Positions 26,501 through 34,879 of a stretch of DNA of 64,000 nt are shown here, piece by piece (within the stretch, counting starts at the first letter, position 1; each line of letters begins with the position of its first letter). The notes under the pieces are model-generated. The model was not told the origin of the DNA. It ran no database searches and worked only from the letters and a program-made list of their open reading frames with translations. The DNA comes from Chryseobacterium aahli. GTDB lineage: Bacteria; Bacteroidota; Bacteroidia; Flavobacteriales; Weeksellaceae. Location of the stretch: positions 62,001-126,000 of the forward strand of contig NZ_JALDNB010000011.1 in the NCBI RefSeq assembly GCF_022699665.1. Direction: 5' to 3'. The translations under genes were made by a program, and so were the position numbers.

Positions 26501-29500
26501 ACATCTGTTGTAGCTCCTGTGTTGGTTGCATTTTTATCAGCTCTGTACCAATAAGATAGATTTGTAGCAACACCTCCCGGTGCGTTTCCGAACCCTGCAA
26601 AAGTGAAGAACTGCCCGTTTGCTAAAGTTACATTTGCAGTGTTATATATCACACCATTTACAGTAGTTTCTGTAGCCATGGGGGTGAAGGTATCTGTTCC
26701 GTCAAAAGTAGCATCCGGAGATTGTACAAGGTAAAGGTTCTTCACACTTTTTGGCCATGCTACAGTTACTGTTCCTACATTGTTTGTGTTTTGAACTTTC
26801 CAGATAGATTCAAAACGATAGTTGGTAATTCCATTTGAACCGCTTGTGTAAGCTAATGGGATAGTAAGATTTTGTTTTAGACCATTGTCTCCTGTCGTCA
26901 GATATTGTAGGTCATTGGCTAAGCCTGTATTGTTGGCGGCATTGCTGTCTGCAAATCCTGTAGTAGAAATTACAAGCTGCTGTCCGCTGTTCACACTTCC
27001 TGCCTGCTTTTGATGCAATGCCGTGAAATCATCCTTAGCAATACCGAAGATATTATTATTGTATCCGGTATTAATGGTTCTGTCCCATACAACAGAACTA
27101 TTGGTAGAAAGATAGTTTTCATTTAATGTAACTCCATTCTTTACAGCCAGGTAAGAATTTACTCTAGATTGCTCATTTGCAGTCAGTGTACGGTTGTACC
27201 ATGCAACCTCCATAATGTCACCAGGGAAAGGAGCACCAGCATCCCAGCCGGCCTCACCTATTCTAAGGTTTTTACCATAAATTTGGAATCTATTCGCCGC
27301 AGCAAAACCTGAAAAAGATTCATAAGTACCATTTAGCCCTAATCTTTTTTCTCCTCCTGCGATAGCCGAAGTTCCTCCGTTGGCAACCGTGTTATTGGCT
27401 AATGCTGAAAATATGTTAGACTGTCCTACATTAAAATTTGAAGAAAAATCTGAAGAAGTTGTAGTCGCAAAAAATTCATATTGTCTCGGTCTTCCGTTAG
27501 CAATAGAAAATGCAGGTTCAGCTGCGTATGTTGTATCATCATCGATACCTACAATACGTCCTGTAGCGTTAGCTGTCGTAGGTCTTACTGCTGAGAAAAC
27601 AGAAGTATTGGTGTTAGGTAATTCTACATTACCCAGCGGATTCATTACCGAAGCAGAATTATAGAAAAATTTAGAACCAGTATAACCTGAGGTATAAGGA
27701 TAGAAGTTATGGTTTCTATCGGCTGGCGATAAAGTAATTCCTCCTACATTCGGAATGTTGTCTGCATTGGGAGAATTGTCTTTCCAAGCTGTGCCGATAG
27801 TTCCTGCATCGTCAGATTTTACCCAGAAATCAGGGCCTGTAACCCCTCCCGGAGCTTGTGCAAAACCAGCAAATGTGAAGAACTGTCCGTTTCCTAAAGT
27901 TACATTTGCGGTGTTGTATACCACGCCGTTTACAGTAGTTTCTATAGTCATTGGCGTAAAAGTATCGGTTCCGTCAAAAGCAGCATCCAGAGATTGTACT
28001 AAATAAAGGTTCTTCACACTTTTTGGCCATGCAACTGTTACAGTGCCCACAGTGTTTACATTTTGTACTTTCCAGATAGATTCAAAACGGAAATTGGTTG
28101 CTCCGTTAGAACCTGCTGTATAGGCTAATGGAGTTATTAAGCTTTGCTTAAGACCGTTATCGCCTGTCATTAAGAATTGCCCTTCTGTAAGTGTGGTGGT
28201 ATTGGCAGCATTGCTATCTGCAAAACCTGTTGTGGAAATTACAAGTTTCTGTCCTGTATTTGTGCTTCCAGATTGTTTTTGATGCAATGCGGTAAGGTTA
28301 TCTCTTGCAATACCGAAGACATTATTGTTATACCCTGCATTATTCGTTCTGTCCCAAACTACAGCACTGGCGGTAGAAAGGTAATTTTCGTTTAATGTAA
28401 CACCATTTTTTACAGCAAGATAAGAGTTTATTCTTGATTGCTCATTAGATGTTAAGACACGTTTGAACCATAAAACTTCCATGATATCTCCCGGGAACTC
28501 ACCGGCAGCATCCCAGCCAGCCTGACCAACTCTTAAATTACGACCATAAATCTGGAATTTATTGCTTCCGGTAAATGCCGTCGTTTCATAAGAACCATTC
28601 AATCCTAATCTTTTTTCTCCTCCGGCTGAAGCTGAAGTTCCTCCGTTGGCAACAGCATTATTAGCGATTGCAGAGAATATATTGGAAGTACCATTATTAA
28701 AGGTGGTAGAAAAATCGGTTGATGTTGTGGTATTAAAAAACTCATACTGTCTTGGCTTTCCGTTGGCAATAGAAATTCCTGGTTCCGCTGCCAAAGTTGC
28801 ATCGTCATCAATCCCTGTAATACGTCCTGTTCCGTTTGCAGTTGTAGGTCTTACTGCAGAGAAAATGGAAGTACTAGTATTCGGCAGCTCTCCGTTAGTA
28901 GGATTCATTACCGAGGCATTATTGTAAAAGAATTTAGAACCAGTATATCCTGTGGTGTACGGATGGAAATTATGTGCTCTGTCTGCAGGGGAAAGCGTTA
29001 TTCCTCCTACATTCGGGATGTTGTTTGCATTGGCAGAATGATCCTTCCATGCCGTAGCGATGTCTCCTGCATCGTCAGATTTTACCCAGAAATCTGCTCC
29101 AGCTACACCACCGGCAGTTATAGCCAAAACATTTACAGCTACATCACTTGTACTGATACAGGTGCCGGTAGTGACCGTCCATCTGAAAGTGTAGGTTCCG
29201 GCACTGTTTAATCCTGTAACATTCGTATTGTATGCAGTAGGAGTTGAAATAACAGGATCGGTAGCTAATGCTGGTTTTGATACCAGAGTCCATGCACCTG
29301 TTGATGTTCCCGGATTGTTTCCGTTTAAAGTAGTTTGTGTTGCACCTATGATCGTCTGTGCAGATCCTGCATTAGCTCCAACCTGTGCTGATACAAATAC
29401 CGAGAAATTACTTTCCAAAGAAGTTCCCGAGCAGGCATATTCTCTGTCTAAGAATGCTCCTACGCTTGGATTATAGCTATCTGCTTTTATTTTAAATACA

Positions 29501-31101
29501 TATTCGCCCTGCATATTCAGGTTAGAAATTGTAGTGTTTGTATTGGTAAATAGAGTATTGTTATAAGGCTCGAATACAGGGTCAGCTGCACCGACAGGTT
29601 TTGAAACCAATGTTAATCGGTAACGTCCATCAAAATCCTGAAAATAACTTGTGTTTACCACTCCTTTATATACTGCCGGTAATGGGATTGTTGCTGTTAC
29701 TGCGCCTGAACCTGAGTAACATACTGTTGTGGCAGGTACCGTTACATTCGGACGGTTACCGTCTGAAATATGAATGTAGTAGAGTTGGCTTCTACTACAG
29801 GTTCCATTACTTGTAGCTACAGACAGCACATAAGTTCCTACCCGCCATCCTCCGCTTGGAGGGGTCACGGTAAAGCTTCTGTTGGCAGAGGTGCCTGAAC
29901 CGCTTACTGCTGACAAACCAAGTACTCCTCCTGGCGGTGGCGTACCGGAGTTGGCTACTGTTGAGGTAAGAGTTACAGGATCTGATGAATTCAGCGCAAA
30001 CAAGACCGTAATAGGAGTCGTCTGCCCTGCATAGTTACATTGAACTTCTCCTCCCGAACCAGTGCTGTAATAAATCATCATTTGCTCAGGTCTGGATGCT
30101 GTCAGAAAACTGACAGAATTGGGATATGTACCATTGAAGGTATAGGTCAATTCAGGAGTCGTATAAGTTCCGGCGCTATTTTGTACCGTTAAAGTAAACT
30201 TATAAATACCCACCACATTTACACCTGTAAACCAGATGTTGTTGTCGAATATATGTTGATAGGCTATATTACCACCTCCAGGTTGGCTGACCACATTCAT
30301 TGTAATGGTGGTGCCAAAATTGCCCGAAGATCCTGGTGTAGGTGGATATCCTTGTGAAAACTTGGGTGAAGTAGCATCAAACGGTATAGATGGACTACCG
30401 CCACTGATAATACATTCGTTATAAGGTGTTCGTACTACGATCTGTGGGTTGGGAATAAAACGTACAATAGCCGTATCTTCATAATAGCAGCTCGGGTTAT
30501 TTGTAGAGGTTATTCTTAGGGTTACCACGTAGGCCGGATCAATATTATGATTTGCTTTATTGATAAGACTGAACGTAGTTGTTGCTGATGTTGTAGAGCT
30601 AAACTGCGAATTTTGGTCAGTTTTTATGCTGCTACGTTCCCAACTGTAAATATTGTAGGCACTCCATGATGCAGTATATCCTGTAGGTACAACACCATTT
30701 AGTGTAACAGAGCCTATGGTTGCATTTACATTGGTAATATCCGGACCTGCCGTAAAGCCTGTATTAGCTCCCGGTGCTGTAATCGTTACTTGTGAGGTTG
30801 CCGAACCGGAAGGGCTGCAATTCTGTGCTATCTGGAATACATAATTTCCAGGTGAGGTCATTCCCGTAACAGTTGGTGTCAGGGAATTCGCATTACTAAA
30901 TACGGGATCGGGTGCACCGGAAGGCTTCGAGACAATCGACCAGGTAGGTGTTCCGCTCGTGCTTCCTGATGAAGTTCCCTGCAAGGTGTAGGTAGTGCCG
31001 CAGATGGTCTGGTTACCTCCTGCGTTCACATTACACTGTGCATAGAGTATCACATTGCCCAGAAAGAGCAATAGGAATAAGATGAGTTTTTGGTTTTTCA
31101 T
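23575..31101 (-). CDS. Giant multidomain surface adhesin (Ig-like, LamG-like modules, RCC1 repeats)
   Basis: 2508 residues. A signal peptide (1-21, LFLGNVILYAQC) is followed by Ig/PKD-like strands (to about 660) with paired Cys and repeated 'SKPxGAxDP' motifs. Two near-identical modules follow (about 664-1084 and 1085-1506) that start DFWVKSDDAG and carry VWDRTNNAGYNNNVFGIARD, then a diverged third module (about 1507-1950, WYRADKNATNTG). RCC1-type repeats (about 1955-2370, YVWGNGN, LYTWGLN, AQRQLGLGD) come next, then a C-terminal cap GMMVYDTTNKC...STQTCPD. No type A sorting tail is visible. It is probably a surface adhesin whose anchoring is unclear. Confidence 0.85.
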   Translation of the reverse strand: MKNQKLILFLLLFLGNVILYAQCNVNAGGNQTICGTTYTLQGTSSGSTSGTPTWSIVSKPSGAPDPVFSNANSLTPTVTGMTSPGNYVFQIAQNCSPSGSATSQVTITAPGANTGFTAGPDITNVNATIGSVTLNGVVPTGYTASWSAYNIYSWERSSIKTDQNSQFSSTTSATTTFSLINKANHNIDPAYVVTLRITSTNNPSCYYEDTAIVRFIPNPQIVVRTPYNECIISGGSPSIPFDATSPKFSQGYPPTPGSSGNFGTTITMNVVSQPGGGNIAYQHIFDNNIWFTGVNVVGIYKFTLTVQNSAGTYTTPELTYTFNGTYPNSVSFLTASRPEQMMIYYSTGSGGEVQCNYAGQTTPITVLFALNSSDPVTLTSTVANSGTPPPGGVLGLSAVSGSGTSANRSFTVTPPSGGWRVGTYVLSVATSNGTCSRSQLYYIHISDGNRPNVTVPATTVCYSGSGAVTATIPLPAVYKGVVNTSYFQDFDGRYRLTLVSKPVGAADPVFEPYNNTLFTNTNTTISNLNMQGEYVFKIKADSYNPSVGAFLDREYACSGTSLESNFSVFVSAQVGANAGSAQTIIGATQTTLNGNNPGTSTGAWTLVSKPALATDPVISTPTAYNTNVTGLNSAGTYTFRWTVTTGTCISTSDVAVNVLAITAGGVAGADFWVKSDDAGDIATAWKDHSANANNIPNVGGITLSPADRAHNFHPYTTGYTGSKFFYNNASVMNPTNGELPNTSTSIFSAVRPTTANGTGRITGIDDDATLAAEPGISIANGKPRQYEFFNTTTSTDFSTTFNNGTSNIFSAIANNAVANGGTSASAGGEKRLGLNGSYETTAFTGSNKFQIYGRNLRVGQAGWDAAGEFPGDIMEVLWFKRVLTSNEQSRINSYLAVKNGVTLNENYLSTASAVVWDRTNNAGYNNNVFGIARDNLTALHQKQSGSTNTGQKLVISTTGFADSNAANTTTLTEGQFLMTGDNGLKQSLITPLAYTAGSNGATNFRFESIWKVQNVNTVGTVTVAWPKSVKNLYLVQSLDAAFDGTDTFTPMTIETTVNGVVYNTANVTLGNGQFFTFAGFAQAPGGVTGPDFWVKSDDAGTIGTAWKDNSPNADNIPNVGGITLSPADRNHNFYPYTSGYTGSKFFYNSASVMNPLGNVELPNTNTSVFSAVRPTTANATGRIVGIDDDTTYAAEPAFSIANGRPRQYEFFATTTSSDFSSNFNVGQSNIFSALANNTVANGGTSAIAGGEKRLGLNGTYESFSGFAAANRFQIYGKNLRIGEAGWDAGAPFPGDIMEVAWYNRTLTANEQSRVNSYLAVKNGVTLNENYLSTNSSVVWDRTINTGYNNNIFGIAKDDFTALHQKQAGSVNSGQQLVISTTGFADSNAANNTGLANDLQYLTTGDNGLKQNLTIPLAYTSGSNGITNYRFESIWKVQNTNNVGTVTVAWPKSVKNLYLVQSPDATFDGTDTFTPMATETTVNGVIYNTANVTLANGQFFTFAGFGNAPGGVATNLSYWYRADKNATNTGATTDVTGWTDMWNGTTVAQRVTNALPKYAVGTSSYFNFNPGINFTAINQTLGNITTQTVTNTSNDIFTVTKEGMTAPGSPTPHFLSIGMDNVNTTISNWDYMGFTPASTNIERRVVGGGTQFVNSAVNFSTAIPSIMYNTFTNTTVARGLNGAANGSTANYTAVGLALGGHIFGDTRWTGNSSDNGGFIGNIGETIIYGAGNLTATERRRVDSYLAIKYGITLGQVNTQHYLNTDGNIVWNGASNTTFNNNIFGVSRDDIEVFEQKVSTSVNAGTILTVATMNDFVNPNNAVARTSFVNDKTYFLLGDNNITATTFTSMTINGYTGASRIARIWLAQRTNTSGTMYFGADLSSYGGGFGSGDHVKMIIADDAAFTTNVAYVDGTYDVATGKWVHSYNFDSGNANRYITYATVNEVACTTGCNDNTYLNAVDPNTIEYDNILADETTTIVKQKDGSYYVWGPTTSPNVSSTNANVVLNLLAPTKIDPSTTLPAAGSSGTGFSYTGTPLKAAIANVMHLLTTDGLYVWGNGNMYTLSSMGNTTITYRTPNGYKFGKLTVNNKADGLPPGVSPSNVKMMSGNQETLSIVTCSGATWILSQSPVGSVYGDGMTGNVANNSIWHRVMTSATQTLDNVVAVRGIRSTKFALTSNGKLYTWGLNTFHNDNTAAATSNYATEISVPAGVTPKMIGMTEGNTEGEGSYYLLATNGKLYAMGYNAQRQLGLGDATIRLNWTEVTATSGSNTLGGNTAWISPAENVNNLPSINVLTTDGKQWGWGRSSQGHLGVVNNTGIDPTFMPGNGTGANELGLSDKVIALKDAGQHAINFKENSTKFGFIGLNTFGSKGDGTSVTGTQNLKYTYISDLDLCGAIVAGVCYKPGIIAGTPLDTKVGITALNRAGSTNADNWPMTRKGGWLALEAKTKGFVPNRVAFSGGNPVGIAPANFVEGMMVYDTTNKCMKMYTSTDGGTNYAWSCISTQTCPD
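26583..29110 (-). repeat. Two tandem ~1.26-kb near-identical modules inside the adhesin gene
   Basis: The segment of about 27,848-29,110 (residues 664-1084) is repeated at about 26,583-27,847 (residues 1085-1506). Long stretches are identical or nearly so at protein level, for example NIPNVGGITLSPAD, PYTSGYTGSKFFYN/PYTTGYTGSKFFYN and VTVAWPKSVKNLYLVQS. This is a direct repeat able to recombine and change module number. Boundaries are approximate. Confidence 0.85.
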
Positions 31102-31225
31102 AGTGTGGTTTTTAGAATCATTTTTGTTAGTTTCATCATCGGTTTCATTTTTTTGTTATTTCATATTCTTTTTTTTATATTTTTTTATTTTTTATAAAGG
31201 CTTCGACTGTTTATAATCAGGAGGA

Positions 31226-31309
31226 CAATAGCCTCGTATTGTGTTATCCAATACGATCATATTGGAGACCCAATAGTCTAATGTTGGGGTAACCAATAGC
31301 CTCGTATGT
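31226..31309. repeat. Array of four 22-23 bp units, each a CAATA-N6-TATTG dyad
   Basis: CAATA occurs at 31226, 31249, 31271 and 31294, so unit spacing is 23, 22 and 23 bases. In each unit CAATA is followed after six bases by TATTG (exact in units 1 and 2), TGTTG (unit 3) or TATGT (unit 4). Units 1 and 4 share CAATAGCCTCGTAT. The total shift of 68 bases is not a multiple of three, so this is not a protein repeat. The array lies 125-210 bases upstream of the adhesin start and directly after the truncated HU-like gene. It is most likely an operator or iteron-like site. Confidence 0.75.
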
Positions 31310-31512
31310 TATACCACATTCAGAATCTTATCAAATACCACAGTTCTCGATTCTGATGATACATCTGCGCCGCCACGATTGACCGCAGATTCGCAGATTT
31401 GCTTTACATTCAGTGATCTTTCACTTACTGTACGTGCGATGAAATCGTTGGGATTGTCTTTTGTAAGAAAGTTGTCGTAGAGATAAGCTTTAATCTTGTG
31501 TAGAATTGCCAT
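31309..31512 (-). pseudogene. Truncated HU-like DNA-binding protein gene (N-terminal part only)
   Basis: 67 codons. MAILHKIKAYLYDN, TKDNPNDFIARTVSERSLNVKQICES and AVNRGGADVS match the start of the Bacteroidota HU-like DNA-binding/DUF4469 proteins, which are normally about 200-250 residues. After GGADVSSES the sequence diverges and ends at residue 67, so the core and C-terminal Ig-like domains are missing. The ATG and first 50 codons are intact. It may be a decaying gene or a short surviving peptide. The CAATA dyad array begins at its stop codon. Confidence 0.6.
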
Positions 31513-31780
31513 TTGTTTAGGTTTTATTAATAAATTGTTTTTTCAGGAAATGTTGAAATCTCTACTGTTGTCTTATACAGTAGTATTGTTACTCTTTATT
31601 TATGTTTTGGGACAAATGGAACCAGATCACAATCAAATACTCATCATTATTCTATAACAGATTTGATTGTTTTTAACATGTCGTGTCACAAGAATAGCTG
31701 ATTTGAGAATTCCTATTCATCAATGCAGTTGGGATTTTGCTTGTGATTAGAAATCTTGTGTGTGTGTGTTCAGGATTTTA

Positions 31781-32386
31781 CTATACAGCAGGAGGGGGTC
31801 TTGCAAAGCTATATCGATCTGTAATATCCTTTGTGAAAGGAAGTGTATAACTGTATAATGAATTGTTGAAGAAAGATATTGATGCTGTTTTAATATCAAT
31901 TACCGTGTTGTGAAGAGCAGATTTTAAAGGGGTATTAGCACTAATTGTTCCGACACTTTTAGAAAACTTACTTACTTCAAAAGAGTCACTTGATGGGTGT
32001 CTTGATGCAAGTGTCTTGATTTCCGGCTTTGAAGGCTTGCTTGCAGTGTGTATCTCTTTTTTCTTTTGTGCAAATACTTTTAATTTCTTCTTCTCATGTT
32101 TCTTAGAATCTTTACCATTAGAAGACGAGGATTGGATAGGCGTTTGTGAAAGATTGTCTATTCCATAAACTGTAGTTCCTTCTGTAATATAAATTATGGT
32201 CTCTGGTGTCTGATCACCTGAAACGGTTGAAGAATCTACAACCAACTCTGAAGCATGTGTTTCCGAATGAGCAAAAGCAGAATTTGAAGTAAGAATAAGT
32301 AAGAATGAAAAAAAGAAACCCAATTTCCACGTGGTACCATTTGGTCTCACGTGGGTGGAAATTGAGCTCCTGTTCTTTTTCATCAT
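31781..32386 (-). CDS. Lys/Ser-rich secreted protein of unknown function
   Basis: 201 residues. A long N-terminal region (1-20) precedes a signal-type hydrophobic segment (about 22-40, LGFFFSFLLILTSNSAFA). The mature part has ETIIYITEGTTVYGIDNLSQ, then a strongly basic stretch (DSKKHEKKKLKVFAQKKK) and a hydrophobic aromatic end. No enzyme motif or T9SS tail is present. It lies between the TPR-AraC regulator and the HU-like remnant, all on the same strand. The first 25 codons contain a large inverted repeat (32321-32364) that could hinder translation. Confidence 0.55.
   Translation of the reverse strand: MMKKNRSSISTHVRPNGTTWKLGFFFSFLLILTSNSAFAHSETHASELVVDSSTVSGDQTPETIIYITEGTTVYGIDNLSQTPIQSSSSNGKDSKKHEKKKLKVFAQKKKEIHTASKPSKPEIKTLASRHPSSDSFEVSKFSKSVGTISANTPLKSALHNTVIDIKTASISFFNNSLYSYTLPFTKDITDRYSFARPPPAV
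32321..32364. repeat. 44-bp inverted repeat in the start of the 201-residue protein gene
   Basis: CAATTTCCAC (32321-32330) pairs exactly with GTGGAAATTG (32355-32364). Two smaller palindromes lie inside (CCACGTGG and TGGTACCA). On the mRNA it would fold just after the start codon (codons 8-22). Confidence 0.75.
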
Positions 32387-32828
32387 CAGCGGGTTTTAGA
32401 TTGTTGTTTTTTCGCTCAATAAGAAAGAGGAAATGTTCTTATTAAAACTGAAACAATATTACATAGTTGTCTCCCATGAAAAAAAAAAATGATCTCAGAT
32501 ATTCTGAAATTATTCTATGAATAATTGTTGTTTTACAAAATAAATATTCTGATTTTCAGAAGGTTATGATTTTCATATGTGATTTGTTGGTCAAATAAAA
32601 ACAAGCTTAAAAGGGCTGTTTTTCATCCCTGATATTTTATAATTTACAGCCTTACGAAGACTTTTTAGAGAACAATTTTGATAGAAGATGTGATTTTTGA
32701 GGATTCTGTGCTTATTTTTCTTTAAATAGTCAAGCAATTGAACTCTAGGCAATTAAAATTTTTCAAATAGATAACCCCACCGAATGTGATGGGGTTAAAG
32801 TGACTATTAGGGTTTGTCTTATTAAAAT
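32387..32828. other. Intergenic region of about 440 bases with one hairpin
   Basis: The region downstream of the TPR-AraC gene (32829) holds a hairpin, AACCCCA (32773-32779) with TGGGGTT (32790-32796), without a clear T-run, so a terminator role is uncertain. A run of 11 A residues lies near 32479-32489. The right part must contain the promoter of the 201-residue protein gene. No open frame with coding character is seen. Confidence 0.5.
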
Positions 32829-34505
32829 CTAATAAGATGCATTATATATATGTTCATCGTTAAGATTTTGAATAAAATAAGAAGGAGTTACCCCGGTTAT
32901 TTTTTTGAATGCGATTACAAAAACCTGTGAGGAGGCGTATCCGCAAGCCTCTGCCAGATAGCTTATTTTGTAACCTCGATATTTAGGTTCATTATACAGT
33001 TTGTGAACAATATAATTAATCTTTAAATTATTGATGTAATTGCTGAAACTTTGAGATTTATTATTTTTAATAATTTCAGAAAGATATTTAGAGTTGGTGC
33101 TCAGTTGGCTTGCAAGCAGACTTACCGTAAGGTCTTTTCTGAGGAATTTCTCTGATTTTTCAAAGCTTTCAAGACGCTTCAGGATTCTTGCTTCGGTCTG
33201 GCTTGAAATTACATTTTTACTAAGAGAATGAGACTGTTCATCATCAATTTCAGTTTCTGAAACGGAGTCCATTTCTTCATTATAGACATCTGTATTTAAT
33301 GATTGGATAGGTTGCTCCTTTTTAAGCTTGTCAATCATCTGCTCATAGTTTTTTCGCAGAATTATATTTCTTCTTCTCCAATAGATTATGATAGATATTG
33401 AGGCTATTAATGACAATAATCCTGCGATAATCCATTGCTGTTTGGAGTTTTCTTTATGTTCACTATCTACTTCAGCTACCATTTTTTTCATGGTAATATT
33501 TGCATTTTTTCTATCAACATCTGCAAGGCTATCCTTAAGAAAGGTATATTTTTCCAAATAGAATTTTGCCTTCTCTTTCTCATTTACTTCTCTGTAGGAA
33601 TCAGCGAGAAATTCAAAGGATTCTACTCTGTGATATGGCTCTCTAAACTGTTTTTCAAGCTCTAATGCCTGCTTTGCATACTCTATCGATTTTTGAAACT
33701 CTTTTTTCTCACTATATAACCAACTTACCTGATTCAGCATCATCATCTTATTAACGAGAGGTATATTATATTTTTTGTCCTGATAAATTTTTAATCCGTC
33801 CATAAGATGCTTTTCAGCTAATTCTATACTTCCTTTGATATTGCTCTCTTCCAGATAGAATATTCCCAAACGCATTTCTATAAAACCAATCTGATCGTAT
33901 TTTAAATCTTTTCTTATTGCCTTACTGTCATCGCTGATCTGCTTTGCAAATTCAAGACTTTTTTCATAAGTGTATAATAATGAGTCTCTTAATTTTTTAT
34001 CCTCAAATCGCTTGAGATTGTAATGTAACCCCATGTTCAGATAACACATGGACAGCTGATATACCCTTGTATTTCTATCTTTGATATCCTTAGTATAACT
34101 GAGTGCTGTTTTTAAATCTTTTAAGCATGCGTCATTCAGTCCCAAATATCCTAATGCAAGTGCATTCATTCGATAGATATCTGCTATATAACCGTGGGTG
34201 TCTTTTTTACCTTTCGCTACTTTTTTTAACTGTTCTGCTAATGCAAGTCCTTCTTGATGTCTGTTACTTTCACCATATAATATCATTAAATAATCTCCAC
34301 TAATTAAAACACCTAATTTATAGTCTAACTTTTCAGACTGTGCTTTTAACTGAAGGAGAAGAGTCTCCTTTTTTTTAGGCTCAAGATCAAGATTTGATGC
34401 AATCTTTTCTAGCTTATCACTAATTTCATGTTCAGCAGGAGTGTTTTGTGCCAAGGTAATTTGGAAAGAAAAAAGTAAAAGAAAGGAGTATAATTTTAAT
34501 TTCAT
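32829..34505 (-). CDS. Membrane TPR protein with C-terminal AraC-type helix-turn-helix
   Basis: 558 residues. Signal peptide 1-19 (SFQITLAQN). TPR helices cover about 25-345 (YKLGVLISGDYLMILYG, AIRKDLKYDQIGF). A membrane helix lies near 357-376 (QWIIAGLLSLIASISIIIYW). The AraC/XylS domain occupies about 455-550, with HTH segments LTVSLLASQLSTNSKYLSEII and ISYLAEACGYASSQVFVIAFKK. The design suits periplasmic sensing and cytoplasmic DNA binding. It heads the 12.7-kb minus-strand adhesin block and is divergent from a paralogue that lacks the TPR part. Confidence 0.8.
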   Translation of the reverse strand: MKLKLYSFLLLFSFQITLAQNTPAEHEISDKLEKIASNLDLEPKKKETLLLQLKAQSEKLDYKLGVLISGDYLMILYGESNRHQEGLALAEQLKKVAKGKKDTHGYIADIYRMNALALGYLGLNDACLKDLKTALSYTKDIKDRNTRVYQLSMCYLNMGLHYNLKRFEDKKLRDSLLYTYEKSLEFAKQISDDSKAIRKDLKYDQIGFIEMRLGIFYLEESNIKGSIELAEKHLMDGLKIYQDKKYNIPLVNKMMMLNQVSWLYSEKKEFQKSIEYAKQALELEKQFREPYHRVESFEFLADSYREVNEKEKAKFYLEKYTFLKDSLADVDRKNANITMKKMVAEVDSEHKENSKQQWIIAGLLSLIASISIIIYWRRRNIILRKNYEQMIDKLKKEQPIQSLNTDVYNEEMDSVSETEIDDEQSHSLSKNVISSQTEARILKRLESFEKSEKFLRKDLTVSLLASQLSTNSKYLSEIIKNNKSQSFSNYINNLKINYIVHKLYNEPKYRGYKISYLAEACGYASSQVFVIAFKKITGVTPSYFIQNLNDEHIYNASY

Positions 34506-34879
34506 TAGAATTTGGTTTAGTTTTTAAGATTAGTCGGTGGAGGAACAAAAATACAAAATAGTCAATAAGTAATATGCAGTCGATTTATTATTTAATCATT
34601 AAAAACATTTTGTAAATCTAACTTTAAATCTTTGACAAAATAAAATTATTATGTGAAAGAATTTCAGAAATATAAGGGTTTATAATTGCTAAATAATGGG
34701 GTGGTTGAATTATGTGTTTTACAAATTAGCTATATTGTTAATCAAAAACTTAGCTTAAAACATGGTAGCATAATATCAGAATAGATTCAATGCTTTTATC
34801 AAAAGTCAAATATCATAATCCTAATTTTGGGATGTAAAATTCATTTTGTGAATTTTTAACCAAAAACAAATAATTAACC
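34506..34879. promoter_or_regulatory. Divergent regulatory region between two AraC-type genes (374 bases)
   Basis: It must contain both promoters. TATTTTTG-type and TAATTTTG boxes matching the Bacteroidota -7 pattern TAnnTTTG occur: TAATTTTG at 34822-34829 on the plus strand, and a TATTTTTG near 34546-34553 on the minus strand. Neither has a clear TTG 19-20 bases upstream, so these are only candidates. Confidence 0.4.

Noticed and set aside
29228..29476. Several 60-90 codon plus-strand frames inside the adhesin and the 848-residue gene
   Set aside because: They are shadows of repetitive, stop-poor coding sequence on the other strand.
31226..31309. CRISPR array
   Set aside because: Units are only 22-23 bases with no alternation of constant repeats and unique spacers, and no cas genes are present.
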